A DNA stretch of 64,000 nt from Sphingopyxis sp. QXT-31 (lineage in GTDB: Bacteria; Pseudomonadota; Alphaproteobacteria; Sphingomonadales; Sphingomonadaceae): contig NZ_CP019449.1 in NCBI RefSeq assembly GCF_001984035.1, positions 2,852,001-2,916,000 on the forward strand. Reading direction: 5' to 3'. The translations under genes and the position numbers were made by a program. Below the pieces are notes generated by a model. The model was not told the DNA's origin. It saw only the letters and a list, made by a program, of their open reading frames with translations, and ran no database searches. Within the stretch, counting starts at the first letter, position 1, and every line of letters begins with the position of its first letter. Below are positions 1 through 7,855 of the stretch, in pieces.

Positions 1-2
1 TG

Positions 3-575
3 TCAGCCAGCCGCTTTTCAGCAGCCATCGTCGCATGCGTCATGCTGCTTGCCACGATGCTGACCGCCACCCCCGCCGCCGCCGCTTCCTACCTCCAGTG
101 CGTTCCCTTCGCGCGCGCCGAATCGGGCGTCGAGATCCGCGGCAACGCCGGGACCTGGTGGGCGCAGGCCGCGGGCCAATATGAGCGCGGCGACGAACCG
201 CGCGAGGGCGCGGTCATGGCCTTCGCCGGCACCCGCGCCATGCCGATCGGCCATGTCGCGGTGGTCAAGAAGATCGTCGGCGACCGTGAAATCCTGATCG
301 ACCATGCCAACTGGTCGCCGATCAACGGCCGCCGCGGCCAGATCGAGCGCAACGTCCGCGTCGTCGACGTCAGCGCCGCCGGCGACTGGAGCTCGGTCCG
401 CGTCTGGTACGCCCCGATCGGCGACCTCGGCCTTCGCCCCAATCCGGTGCAGGGCTTCATCTATGCGAGCGGCACGCCGCGCAAGGCGCCGAGCTTCGAA
501 GCGCCGGTGTGGGCCAAGAGCGACTGGCAGCCCGGCAACGGCCTCGAACTGATCGCCGCGTCGCTCGGCCAGTAA
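3..575 (+). CDS. CHAP-domain secreted protein, 5' end outside window
   Basis: Predicted exported CHAP (cysteine/histidine-dependent amidohydrolase/peptidase) protein, a fold used for peptidoglycan amide hydrolysis. A signal-peptide core ending in AAAA-S is followed by Q-C-V-P-F-A-R, which carries the likely catalytic Cys, and later by I-G-H-V-A-V-V with the likely catalytic His, then a short C-terminal tail. The frame is open to the left edge. The first in-window ATG, at 42, would leave a signal peptide without a positive n-region, whereas the codons before it encode an Arg, so the true start probably lies before base 1. Small single-domain CHAP proteins of this type are common in sphingomonads. 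No partner gene is visible; the next stretch is a repeat. Confidence 0.75.
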   Translation, partial: SASRFSAAIVACVMLLATMLTATPAAAASYLQCVPFARAESGVEIRGNAGTWWAQAAGQYERGDEPREGAVMAFAGTRAMPIGHVAVVKKIVGDREILIDHANWSPINGRRGQIERNVRVVDVSAAGDWSSVRVWYAPIGDLGLRPNPVQGFIYASGTPRKAPSFEAPVWAKSDWQPGNGLELIAASLGQ

Positions 576-666
576 ATTGCCTGGCGCCGCAGGCGCTATT
601 CCATACGTCCGACAATTCGGCAAAGCCGACGGTCGGCTCTCGGGCGAAATGCGACATCTATAGCAT

Positions 667-770
667 CGTCATCCTGAACTTGTTTCAGGATCCATTGCCT
701 GCCGTTTCCTTTGGCGCTGCGCCGGACGAGAGCTTCGGCCATGGATGCTGAAACGAGTTCAGCATGACGA
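667..770. repeat. Intergenic inverted repeat, family E
   Basis: The left arm CGTCATCCTGAACTTGTTTC and the right arm GATGCTGAAACGAGTTCAGC are imperfect reverse complements about 60 bp apart. The element lies between the CHAP gene and DUF3297 and has no coding potential. It resembles short dispersed palindromic elements frequent in sphingomonad genomes. One copy is seen in this window. Confidence 0.6.
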
Positions 771-831
771 GATTAGAGGGCAACTATGCACACCGCCATC
801 GCGGCGCAGGCCCGCAGCCTACCCGGCCGCC

Positions 832-1116
832 TCAGTCTTCCGACGCCTCGCCGGCGTCCTCGCCGCCATCACCCTCGGCCACGTCCTCGAACCAGGCCTC
901 GACTTCGCCCGACAGCTTGATCGTCATCGGCTGGCCGAAGCGGTCCTTCGACTTGCCCGCGGCGACGCGGATCCAGCCTTCGGAGATCGAATATTCCTCG
1001 ACGTCGGTGCGCTCCTTGCCCTTGAAGCGGATGCCGATGCCGCGCTGGAGCACGTCCATGTCGAAATGCGGCGAGCGCGGGTTGGTCGACAGATGGTCGG
1101 GGGGCGTGTCGGTCAT
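832..1116 (-). CDS. DUF3297 family protein
   Basis: Small acidic cytosolic protein of about 94 residues matching DUF3297, a family conserved in Proteobacteria with no assigned function. The family signature is clear: S-P-H-F-D-M-D-V-L-Q-R-G-I-G-I, then E-E-Y-S-I-S-E-G-W-I-R-V, then a proline/lysine stretch and an acidic Glu/Asp-rich tail. I chose the ATG at 1116 (MTDTPP) because GGGAATT lies just upstream. An ATG five codons earlier is possible. A hairpin with a T-tract ends only about 15 nt upstream, separating it from the TonB receptor on the same strand. Confidence 0.8.
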   Translation of the reverse strand: MTDTPPDHLSTNPRSPHFDMDVLQRGIGIRFKGKERTDVEEYSISEGWIRVAAGKSKDRFGQPMTIKLSGEVEAWFEDVAEGDGGEDAGEASED

Positions 1117-1130
1117 GATGGCAATTCCCA

Positions 1131-1165
1131 TAAAAAGATGGCGCGGCCCTAGGGAGCCGCGCCAT
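1131..1165 (-). terminator. Rho-independent terminator of the TonB receptor gene
   Basis: ATGGCGCGGC (1138-1147) pairs perfectly with GCCGCGCCAT (1156-1165) around an 8-nt loop. On the minus strand the stem is followed by CTTTTTA. It sits just after the receptor stop codon and immediately before the DUF3297 ribosome-binding site. Confidence 0.7.
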
Positions 1166-1197
1166 GCTCGTCAATCGCGAAGCGGGTTCGCGCCGCG

Positions 1198-3534
1198 TCA
1201 GAAGTCGCCCTTCAGCGTCACGAAGAACTGCTGCGGCGCCCCGGCGAGCAAGGTCTGGCTGTCGCCGCGGTTGGAGAAGCCGTTGGTGCCGATCGTCGAG
1301 ATATATTCCTTGTCGAACAGGTTCGTCGCATTCGCCTGGATCGTCAGGCCGTTGAGCGCGCCTTCGGTGAAGCGATAGCCGATGCTGGCGTCGACGATCG
1401 CAAAACCGCCGACCTCGGCGTCGTTCTCGAACGAATAATAGCGCTTCGAGGTATAGTTCACGCCGCCGCGCAGGAAGAGATTGCCATTGTCCCAGGTCAC
1501 CTCGCCCTTGGCGAGATGCTTGGGCGTGTTGACCACCGTCTTGCCCGCGGTCGCCGCGATCACGACATTCGCGGCGTTGACGACATCGTCCTGATATTCG
1601 GCGTCGTTATAGGCGTAGGAACCGAACAGCGAGAGTTCGGGGGTGACGCGGAAGGTGCCCGCGGCCTCGATGCCCCACGAGCGCACGTCGCCGACATTCT
1701 GCAGGATCGCGGGATTGCCCTGGATGCCCGAACCATTGGCGAAGGCGATGATGCGGTCCTTGAAGTCGACATAATAGCCCGCGACCACGCCCTGGAAGAC
1801 GGGCGACTTGGTGCGGAAGCCGAGTTCGTAGGTGGTCGAGGTCTCGGGCTTCAGGTCGAGCGCGTCGAAGCCCGCCTGCGTCGTCGCGAAAGGCCCGCCG
1901 GTCGCCGAGCTTTCGAACGCGCGCATATTCTGGGTGAAGCTCGCGAAGACCTCATTGTCGTCGTTCAGGCGATAGAGCAGCCCCGCCTGCGGCAGGAACC
2001 AGTCCTTCGCCACCGTGCGGCCCGACGCGAGCCCCCCGGCGATCACCGGGGTCGCTTCGTTGGTGACCTTCAGCCCCTTCCAGCCCGCATTGATGCGGAA
2101 CACACCGAGGTCGAGCGTGTCCTGCACATGATATTGCAGCGTCTCGGTCTTGAAATCGAACTCCCACTGGGTCGCGAGCGGATCCTTGGGGAATTTCAGG
2201 CTGCCGCGGCTCGGCGCGCCCGCGGTGTTGGCGAGGCCATAGAAGCGCCGCGCCTGGTTGAAATCATTGTCCTCGTACCACAGGCCGAAATCGACGGTGT
2301 TCGCGCCGATCTTCACTTCGCTCGACGCGACGACGCCGAAGCGCTCGATGGCATATTCGGTGGTGCGGATCGTGATCGGCGCGCCGCCCGGGGTGACCAC
2401 GTAAGGCGTGAACCACAGGCCGCGGCCCTTGTTGTTGTGGTAATAGCCGGTCGCCTTCAGCGTCCAGTTCTCGCTGACCGGCACTTCGCCGCCGACGCCC
2501 GCGAGCCAGTCCTTGCGCAGCCCCGACGCGTCATAATAGGCGTCGTCGACCGTCAGGATCGGCGCGGGGAAGGTCTCGCCCACCCCGGCATAGGGCGCGG
2601 TGAAGGTCGAGCCCAGCGGCAGGCTGCCGTTGGCGACGCCGGCGTTGAACGCCGCGCGCGCCACCTGGTTCTGGTAGATTTGCGCGACGCGGACCGCGAG
2701 GTCCCAGTCCTTGGCGAAATTGTCCCAGTCGTAACCGAGGCGGTTCACCATCTCGGCGCTGAGATCCTGATAGTCGTTCTCGGCGCGGTCCGAATAGTTG
2801 ACGAAGCCGAAGAGCTTGCCGTCGCCCACCGGCTGGACGATGCGGGCGTTGACCTGATGCTGGCGCTGGACGCCATCGCCCTTCCACTTGTCGGCGTCCT
2901 GCCACGCATAGCTGGCGGTCAGCATCGGCCCGCCGGGCGTGATCTCGCCGCTGTCGAGGCGGACATAGGCGCGCTTGGTCTCTTCGCTGCCATAGGTGCC
3001 CGAAAATTCGACCCCCATGTCGGGCTTCGGATCTCGCGAGAAAAATTCGATCGTGCCGCCGAGGTTGCTCGACGAGGCGGCGCCGAGCGCGCCCGCGCCC
3101 TGCGCGACTTCGACGCGGCCGACATTCTCGCTGATGATCGCGCGGCTGATGTGCAGGCCGTTGTGGTTGCCATAGCTCATGTCGCCCAGGGGGATACCGT
3201 CGAGCGTGAAGCCGAGCTGGTTCTGGCTGAAACCGCGGATCGAGATGCGCGACGACCATTCATAGGCGCCGAACGGGTCCGCCGACTGGAAATTGACCCC
3301 GGGCAGCTTGTCGATGGCCTTGAGCGGGCTGATCCCCGCGACCTCGAGCGCGATGTCGGCAGCGCCCAGTTCCTGGACCTGGCGCGCCTCGCCGATGCCG
3401 AGCACGACGATCTCGTCGCCGGCATCCGCCGCGGCGGCGCTTCCGGCGGCTTCCTCAGCGAAGGCCGGCGTTGCGGCCAGCAATGCGACCAGCGCGGCAC
3501 CCGCGCGCAGGCGGTGGCTCTTATGTTGTGTCAT
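1198..3534 (-). CDS. TonB-dependent outer-membrane receptor
   Basis: Outer-membrane 22-strand barrel receptor of about 778 residues that would import a scarce ligand using TonB/ExbBD energy; the ligand cannot be read from sequence. Start chosen at MTQHKSHRLR, with AAGGGGA upstream, giving a normal signal peptide ending A-F-A. A TonB box (D-E-I-V-V-L) follows, then a plug domain (I-R-G-F, then V-E-V-A-Q-G-A-G-A-L-G) and a long barrel ending V-T-L-K-G-D-F with the expected terminal Phe. A longer in-frame start exists but adds residues unlike a leader. It is divergent from the CHAT gene by 200 bp and followed by a strong terminator. No sigma/anti-sigma pair or riboswitch was seen beside it. Confidence 0.88.
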   Translation of the reverse strand: MTQHKSHRLRAGAALVALLAATPAFAEEAAGSAAAADAGDEIVVLGIGEARQVQELGAADIALEVAGISPLKAIDKLPGVNFQSADPFGAYEWSSRISIRGFSQNQLGFTLDGIPLGDMSYGNHNGLHISRAIISENVGRVEVAQGAGALGAASSSNLGGTIEFFSRDPKPDMGVEFSGTYGSEETKRAYVRLDSGEITPGGPMLTASYAWQDADKWKGDGVQRQHQVNARIVQPVGDGKLFGFVNYSDRAENDYQDLSAEMVNRLGYDWDNFAKDWDLAVRVAQIYQNQVARAAFNAGVANGSLPLGSTFTAPYAGVGETFPAPILTVDDAYYDASGLRKDWLAGVGGEVPVSENWTLKATGYYHNNKGRGLWFTPYVVTPGGAPITIRTTEYAIERFGVVASSEVKIGANTVDFGLWYEDNDFNQARRFYGLANTAGAPSRGSLKFPKDPLATQWEFDFKTETLQYHVQDTLDLGVFRINAGWKGLKVTNEATPVIAGGLASGRTVAKDWFLPQAGLLYRLNDDNEVFASFTQNMRAFESSATGGPFATTQAGFDALDLKPETSTTYELGFRTKSPVFQGVVAGYYVDFKDRIIAFANGSGIQGNPAILQNVGDVRSWGIEAAGTFRVTPELSLFGSYAYNDAEYQDDVVNAANVVIAATAGKTVVNTPKHLAKGEVTWDNGNLFLRGGVNYTSKRYYSFENDAEVGGFAIVDASIGYRFTEGALNGLTIQANATNLFDKEYISTIGTNGFSNRGDSQTLLAGAPQQFFVTLKGDF

Positions 3535-3734
3535 CTGGAGAGTCCCCTTTGCCCGCGCCGAAATGACGTCGGGACGCGCCGGGGCTTTAGGCAGGCGATA
3601 TTGCTGCGCCGCGGCACAGGCGTGACCCGATGATGACAGGATGGCGAAAGCGACTGTCACGAACGCCGCGCCCTTGCGGGGCCCGGCAAAGCTTGGCAAA
3701 AGCGGCGCAGGGTCGCGTATCGGAAAGTCCAGTC

Positions 3735-6677
3735 ATGACGATACGCCGGGCGAGCCTCGCCCTTTCCGCCGCGCTGCTGGCCTCGGCCGCCCTGCCCGCT
3801 TTCGCTGCCGAACCACCGCCGGCCGTCTGCGCCGGGGACAAGAACCCGCTCTGTGACGATGCCGCGAACAAGATCGTCGGCGAGGCCGTCGATCGTTTCC
3901 AGGCGCTGGATGGCGCGGAACAGGTCGAGGCCGCCCTCCTCCTCGTCGATCTTGCGGCCAAATATCGCGGCCAGATGTCCAAAGACAATCTGTTCAGCCT
4001 CGACACCGGCCTGTGGATCTATTTTCGCAGCGACCGCGAACCCGGCGACGCCGAATATCGTCGGGTCACCGACCGGATGCGCGACTATGCGGCGCGCGCC
4101 GCGGCGGCCAAGGACGTCGAGGGCGAACTCTTCTTCCTCGACTGGATGAGCCTGGGCATCCCCTATGAGGATCGCCTGCCGCACGCCCGCCTGATCCACC
4201 GCCGCGCCGCCGAACATGGCCTGCTCGCCGCGGGTCCGGCGTTCGGCGCGCGCGTTCACCTCGAAATGTACGGCCGCTCGCTGCTCGAGGAGGGTCGCTA
4301 TGCCGAGGTCGCGCGCGCGCTCGACGATACGTTCGCCGAACTGGCGGCGGCGGGGATGGCGACCGCCGACAATTGGGAATTGCAGCTGCGCTATGCCGAG
4401 GCGCTGACTTTGGTGCGCCGCGACGAGGAATCGGACCGCGCCTTCGACGCGCTGATGACGATGATGCAGGACCCCGCCTACAACGAGCATCAGCGCCAGT
4501 TCGCGAACAACCAGATCAGCTATTACCGCAATATTTCGGGCCGCTTTGCGGCGGCCGAGGGACCGGGCCGCATCGCCGCGACCGAGGGCGAGCGGCTCAA
4601 CGGCCGCGAGGATATCGGCACCCAGAAGTCGCGCTATAATTTTGCGCTCGCGCTGCTCGGCCAGGGCAAGGCCGAAGAGTCGTTGCCCTATTTCGAAGAA
4701 GCGCTGCCGCTGCAGCTCGAGGCCGAAAAGGGCGAGTGGCGCGACACCAAGACCGACACGATCATCCTGCTCACCACGCTCGCGCGCGCCCGCGCGCAGG
4801 TGAAGGGGCGCGAGGCCGACGGGCTGGCCGCGGCGGTCGATGCCGCCGACCGACTCCGCCAGCGGCGCGATGCCGGGTTCAAGGGCAACGACGCCAATCC
4901 CGCTGTCGCGGCGCTCGCCAAGGCGGTCGCGCGCGGCACCCGCCGCAACCCGCAATCGGGCGCGTTCGACATGGTGCTCTTCGCCGGCTGGGCGGCGCGG
5001 GGTGGCGAGGCCGACGCGCTGAACCCCGCCTTCCTCGCGGCGCAGGACCTGACGCTGACGGACGCGGGCGATGCGATCAACGAGGCCGCGGCGCGCGACC
5101 TCGCCGGCACCGGCCCGCTCGGCGAGCTGGTGCGCCAGCGCCAGGACACCGCGCAGGCGGTGGTGTCGCTGAACCAGCGCTACCGCGAGCAATCGCTCGG
5201 CAAAGACGAGGCGAAGGCCGCCGCACTGCGCGCCGAACTCGACGCCGCGGCCGACCGGCTCGCCCCGCTCGACGCGCGCATCGCCGCCGAATTCCCCGAC
5301 TATGCGACGCTCGTCACCCCCAAGGCGATCGACGTTGCCGCGGTGCAGGCCTTGCTCCAGCCCGACGAGGCGGTGCTGATGCTGCTCCCCTCGGAGGGCC
5401 ATCATTATGCCTTCGCCATCTCGAAGACCGCCGCGCGCTGGCACCGCATCGACGAGGGCGCGGCGCTTGTCGCCGCCGACGTCGCGCGGCTCAAATGCCG
5501 GATCGACGAGAACACCTGTTCGCTTCCCGACTATAATGCACTGCTCGAAGCGCAGGAGCGCGGGGCGCCGAGCCCGGTCGACGAGCGCTATCCGCGCTAC
5601 GACCGCGCCGCCGCGTACCGCCTTTACCGGCAGCTGGTCGCGCCTATCGCCGACGCGCTGCCCGAGGGCGGGCGCATCTATACCGTCGCGAGCGGACCGA
5701 TCGCCGGGCTGCCGCTTGCCGCGCTCGTCGCGAGTCCGCCCGCGGGCGACGCCGAAAGCGGCGCGGTCGCCGATCTCGCCGCGACCGACTGGCTCGCGCG
5801 CCATTATCGCTTCGTCACCTTGCCCTCGGTCAGCGCGCTCGCGCTCGCGCAGCGCGCCGACCCGCCCGCCGCGGCGTCGCGCCGCCCCGAACTCGTCGCC
5901 TATGGTGCGCCGACGCTCGCCGGCAGCGGCAAGGGCGCCGCGCGCGGCGAAGGCGCCCCGCTGCGCAAGCGCGGCGGTGTGGGCGTGCGCGCCGCCGGGC
6001 TGACGCTCGCCGACGGCGACAAGACGATGGCGTCGGTCGACCGGCTGCGCCGGCTCGACCCGCTGCCCGGCACCGTCGTCGAGCTCACCAAATTGTCGGC
6101 GGCGATCTCGCGCGGCGGCGGCGTCCGCCTCGGTCCGAAAGCCACCGAGAGCGCGGTCAAGGCCGACCGCGAGCTGCCGCGCGCGATTTCGGTGGTGTTC
6201 GCCACCCACGGCTTGCTGCCCGGCGAGATGGGCACCGGCTCCGAACCGGGCCTCGTGCTGACCCCGCCGGGCAAGGCGAGCCTGACCGACGACGGGCTGC
6301 TCACCGCGAGCGAGGCGGCGGCGCTATCGCTGTCGGCGCGCTGGGTCGTGCTGTCGGCGTGCAACACCGCGACCCCGGGGGTCGAGGCGGGGGCGAGCGG
6401 CGAATCGCTGTCGAGCCTCGCGCGCAGTTTCCTCTACGCGGGCGCCGACAATCTTCTCGCGAGCCACTGGCGCGTGGCCGACGATGCGACCGCGGCGCTC
6501 ACCGTCGAGGCGCTCGCGAACCGCAGCGCCTCGCCCGCCACGGCGCTCGCCGCGGCGATGGAGGCGGTGCGCACCGGCAAGCGCACCGACGGCACCGCGG
6601 TCGAGGGCTGGGCGCCGCACTGGGCACATCCCGCAAGCTGGGCGCCCTTCACGCTGGTGACCAACCGCGACCGCTGA
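3735..6677 (+). CDS. Secreted TPR-CHAT domain protein (caspase-like peptidase fold)
   Basis: About 980 residues. A signal peptide (MTIRRASLALSAALLAS... A-F-A) is followed by roughly 500 helical residues with TPR-like repeats, for example around A-L-L-G-Q-G-K-A-E-E-S-L-P-Y-F-E-E-A-L. The C-terminal CHAT domain shares the clan CD fold with caspases and separase. The predicted catalytic dyad is present: H825 in V-V-F-A-T-H-G and C876 in V-L-S-A-C-N-T, with a nearby A-S-H-W-R-V motif typical of bacterial CHAT proteins. The start at 3735 has GGAAAG upstream; an upstream in-frame ATG is less likely because it hides the leader. The signal peptide suggests a periplasmic or exported location. It heads a same-strand group with a collagen-like lipoprotein and a TpsB transporter. 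The substrate is unknown. Confidence 0.85.
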   Translation: MTIRRASLALSAALLASAALPAFAAEPPPAVCAGDKNPLCDDAANKIVGEAVDRFQALDGAEQVEAALLLVDLAAKYRGQMSKDNLFSLDTGLWIYFRSDREPGDAEYRRVTDRMRDYAARAAAAKDVEGELFFLDWMSLGIPYEDRLPHARLIHRRAAEHGLLAAGPAFGARVHLEMYGRSLLEEGRYAEVARALDDTFAELAAAGMATADNWELQLRYAEALTLVRRDEESDRAFDALMTMMQDPAYNEHQRQFANNQISYYRNISGRFAAAEGPGRIAATEGERLNGREDIGTQKSRYNFALALLGQGKAEESLPYFEEALPLQLEAEKGEWRDTKTDTIILLTTLARARAQVKGREADGLAAAVDAADRLRQRRDAGFKGNDANPAVAALAKAVARGTRRNPQSGAFDMVLFAGWAARGGEADALNPAFLAAQDLTLTDAGDAINEAAARDLAGTGPLGELVRQRQDTAQAVVSLNQRYREQSLGKDEAKAAALRAELDAAADRLAPLDARIAAEFPDYATLVTPKAIDVAAVQALLQPDEAVLMLLPSEGHHYAFAISKTAARWHRIDEGAALVAADVARLKCRIDENTCSLPDYNALLEAQERGAPSPVDERYPRYDRAAAYRLYRQLVAPIADALPEGGRIYTVASGPIAGLPLAALVASPPAGDAESGAVADLAATDWLARHYRFVTLPSVSALALAQRADPPAAASRRPELVAYGAPTLAGSGKGAARGEGAPLRKRGGVGVRAAGLTLADGDKTMASVDRLRRLDPLPGTVVELTKLSAAISRGGGVRLGPKATESAVKADRELPRAISVVFATHGLLPGEMGTGSEPGLVLTPPGKASLTDDGLLTASEAAALSLSARWVVLSACNTATPGVEAGASGESLSSLARSFLYAGADNLLASHWRVADDATAALTVEALANRSASPATALAAAMEAVRTGKRTDGTAVEGWAPHWAHPASWAPFTLVTNRDR

Positions 6678-6687
6678 TCGGTCGATT

Positions 6688-6715
6688 CCGTGCCGCCTTG
6701 GGACAGGCGGCACGG
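6688..6715 (+). terminator. Strong hairpin after the CHAT gene
   Basis: CCGTGCCGCC and GGCGGCACGG form a perfect 10-bp stem with an 8-nt loop, starting 10 nt after the stop codon. No T-tract follows, so it may stabilise the mRNA 3' end or attenuate rather than terminate. Confidence 0.4.
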
Positions 6716-6919
6716 CACACCCCGAGCCTGCACCGGTCCACCAAGAAAAAGAGCGTTAATCGCGGCGATATTTATAGCGTACGCAAAGCCGCGCGGCGCG
6801 TGCGAATCGATGGCTATCGTCCGTGGTAAACTACATTTAACCATATGAAAAACAGGAACTAATTCTTCAGGTCAAGCCTTTCGGCGAAAGGGGGGCGAAA
6901 CGCTCGAAGGAGAAGTTCG

Positions 6920-7846
6920 ATGCCTGCATCTCGCCCTGTTTTCCGTGCGTCCCATCTCATCCTCATCCCCGCGGTCTTCGCGCTCGCGGCCTGCGAGTCC
7001 TCGGGTAATTACCGCGTCGGCGGCGTCGGCCCCGGCGGCGCCACCGGCGTCGCCGGGCCAGCGGGCCCTGCCGGCCCGACCGGTGCGACGGGTCCCGCTG
7101 GTCCGCAAGGTCCCGCAGGTCCGGCAGGCGCCAATGGCCTCAGCCTCGGCAATGCCGGCGCGCTCGCGGTCGGCGGCCTCGTCGGGCCCGGCGGCCTCGC
7201 GGGCACCGGGCTGCTCGCCAACACCGGCGACCCCAAGGCCACCAACCCGGTCATCTCGGGCGTGCTCATCAAGTCGGGCAGTCTGGTCAATGTCGTCGCC
7301 GACAAGGGCCTGCTCCTCGCGAGCGCGGTCGACGGCAAGCTGCCCGGCAGCACCCCGCTGGTTGGCACCGTCATCGGCGTCGTCAAGGCGACCGGGGTCA
7401 GCCTGGTCCAGACCGGCGAGGGCAAGCAATATCTGGTCGACGGCCTCGCCGCCGCGCCGGGGCAGCTGGTTACCGCGACGATCGGCAAGGCGACCGTCGT
7501 CGGTTCGCCCGGCGCGTCGCCACTGATCGGCGCGAGCATCCTCTCGCCCGGCCAGAAGACCGGTTCGCTGCTCACCGTCGGGGTCGGCAGCAACGGTCAG
7601 CTTGTCACGCTCGGCCAAGGCAATGGCTCGCTGCTCGGCGGGCTCGGCAGCCACGGCACCGGCAACAGCGCGGGCCAGCCGACCGCGCTCGTCGGCAATC
7701 TCGTCACCGGGGTCACCGGCAAACTCGGCGAGATCAAGGGCACGCCCGCGGGCGGCAGCAACGCCGGCGGCGCCAATGTCGTTACCGGACTCACCGGCAC
7801 GGTCACCGGGGCGCTCGGCGGCCTCGGCAAGCCCAAGGGCAATTGA
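6920..7846 (+). CDS. Collagen-like lipoprotein
   Basis: 308-residue predicted lipoprotein. The signal peptide ends in a lipobox L-A-A-C (Cys25), and Glu at +2 favours outer-membrane sorting. Residues about 34-75 form some 14 uninterrupted Gly-X-Y triplets rich in G-P-A, G-P-T and G-P-Q, a collagen-like triple-helix segment. The rest is a Gly/Val/Thr/Leu-rich low-complexity domain with many V-T-G-x-T-G and G-S-L-L-type units, and no catalytic motif. AAGGAGA precedes the ATG. It lies 242 bp after the CHAT gene and 9 nt before a TpsB-type transporter, so co-expression with the transporter is likely. A role as a surface stalk or as cargo is inference. Annotated analogues are usually 'collagen-like protein' with no function. 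Confidence 0.8.
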   Translation: MPASRPVFRASHLILIPAVFALAACESSGNYRVGGVGPGGATGVAGPAGPAGPTGATGPAGPQGPAGPAGANGLSLGNAGALAVGGLVGPGGLAGTGLLANTGDPKATNPVISGVLIKSGSLVNVVADKGLLLASAVDGKLPGSTPLVGTVIGVVKATGVSLVQTGEGKQYLVDGLAAAPGQLVTATIGKATVVGSPGASPLIGASILSPGQKTGSLLTVGVGSNGQLVTLGQGNGSLLGGLGSHGTGNSAGQPTALVGNLVTGVTGKLGEIKGTPAGGSNAGGANVVTGLTGTVTGALGGLGKPKGN

Positions 7847-7855
7847 GCCCGCGCG

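Noticed and set aside
18..623. Long open frame opposite the CHAP gene
   Set aside because: It is the antisense of a real CHAP domain in GC-rich DNA, has no ribosome-binding site and no recognisable motif.
3535..3734. Possible cobalamin riboswitch before the first TonB receptor
   Set aside because: No conserved B12-box or other riboswitch core could be found in the 200-bp divergent gap.
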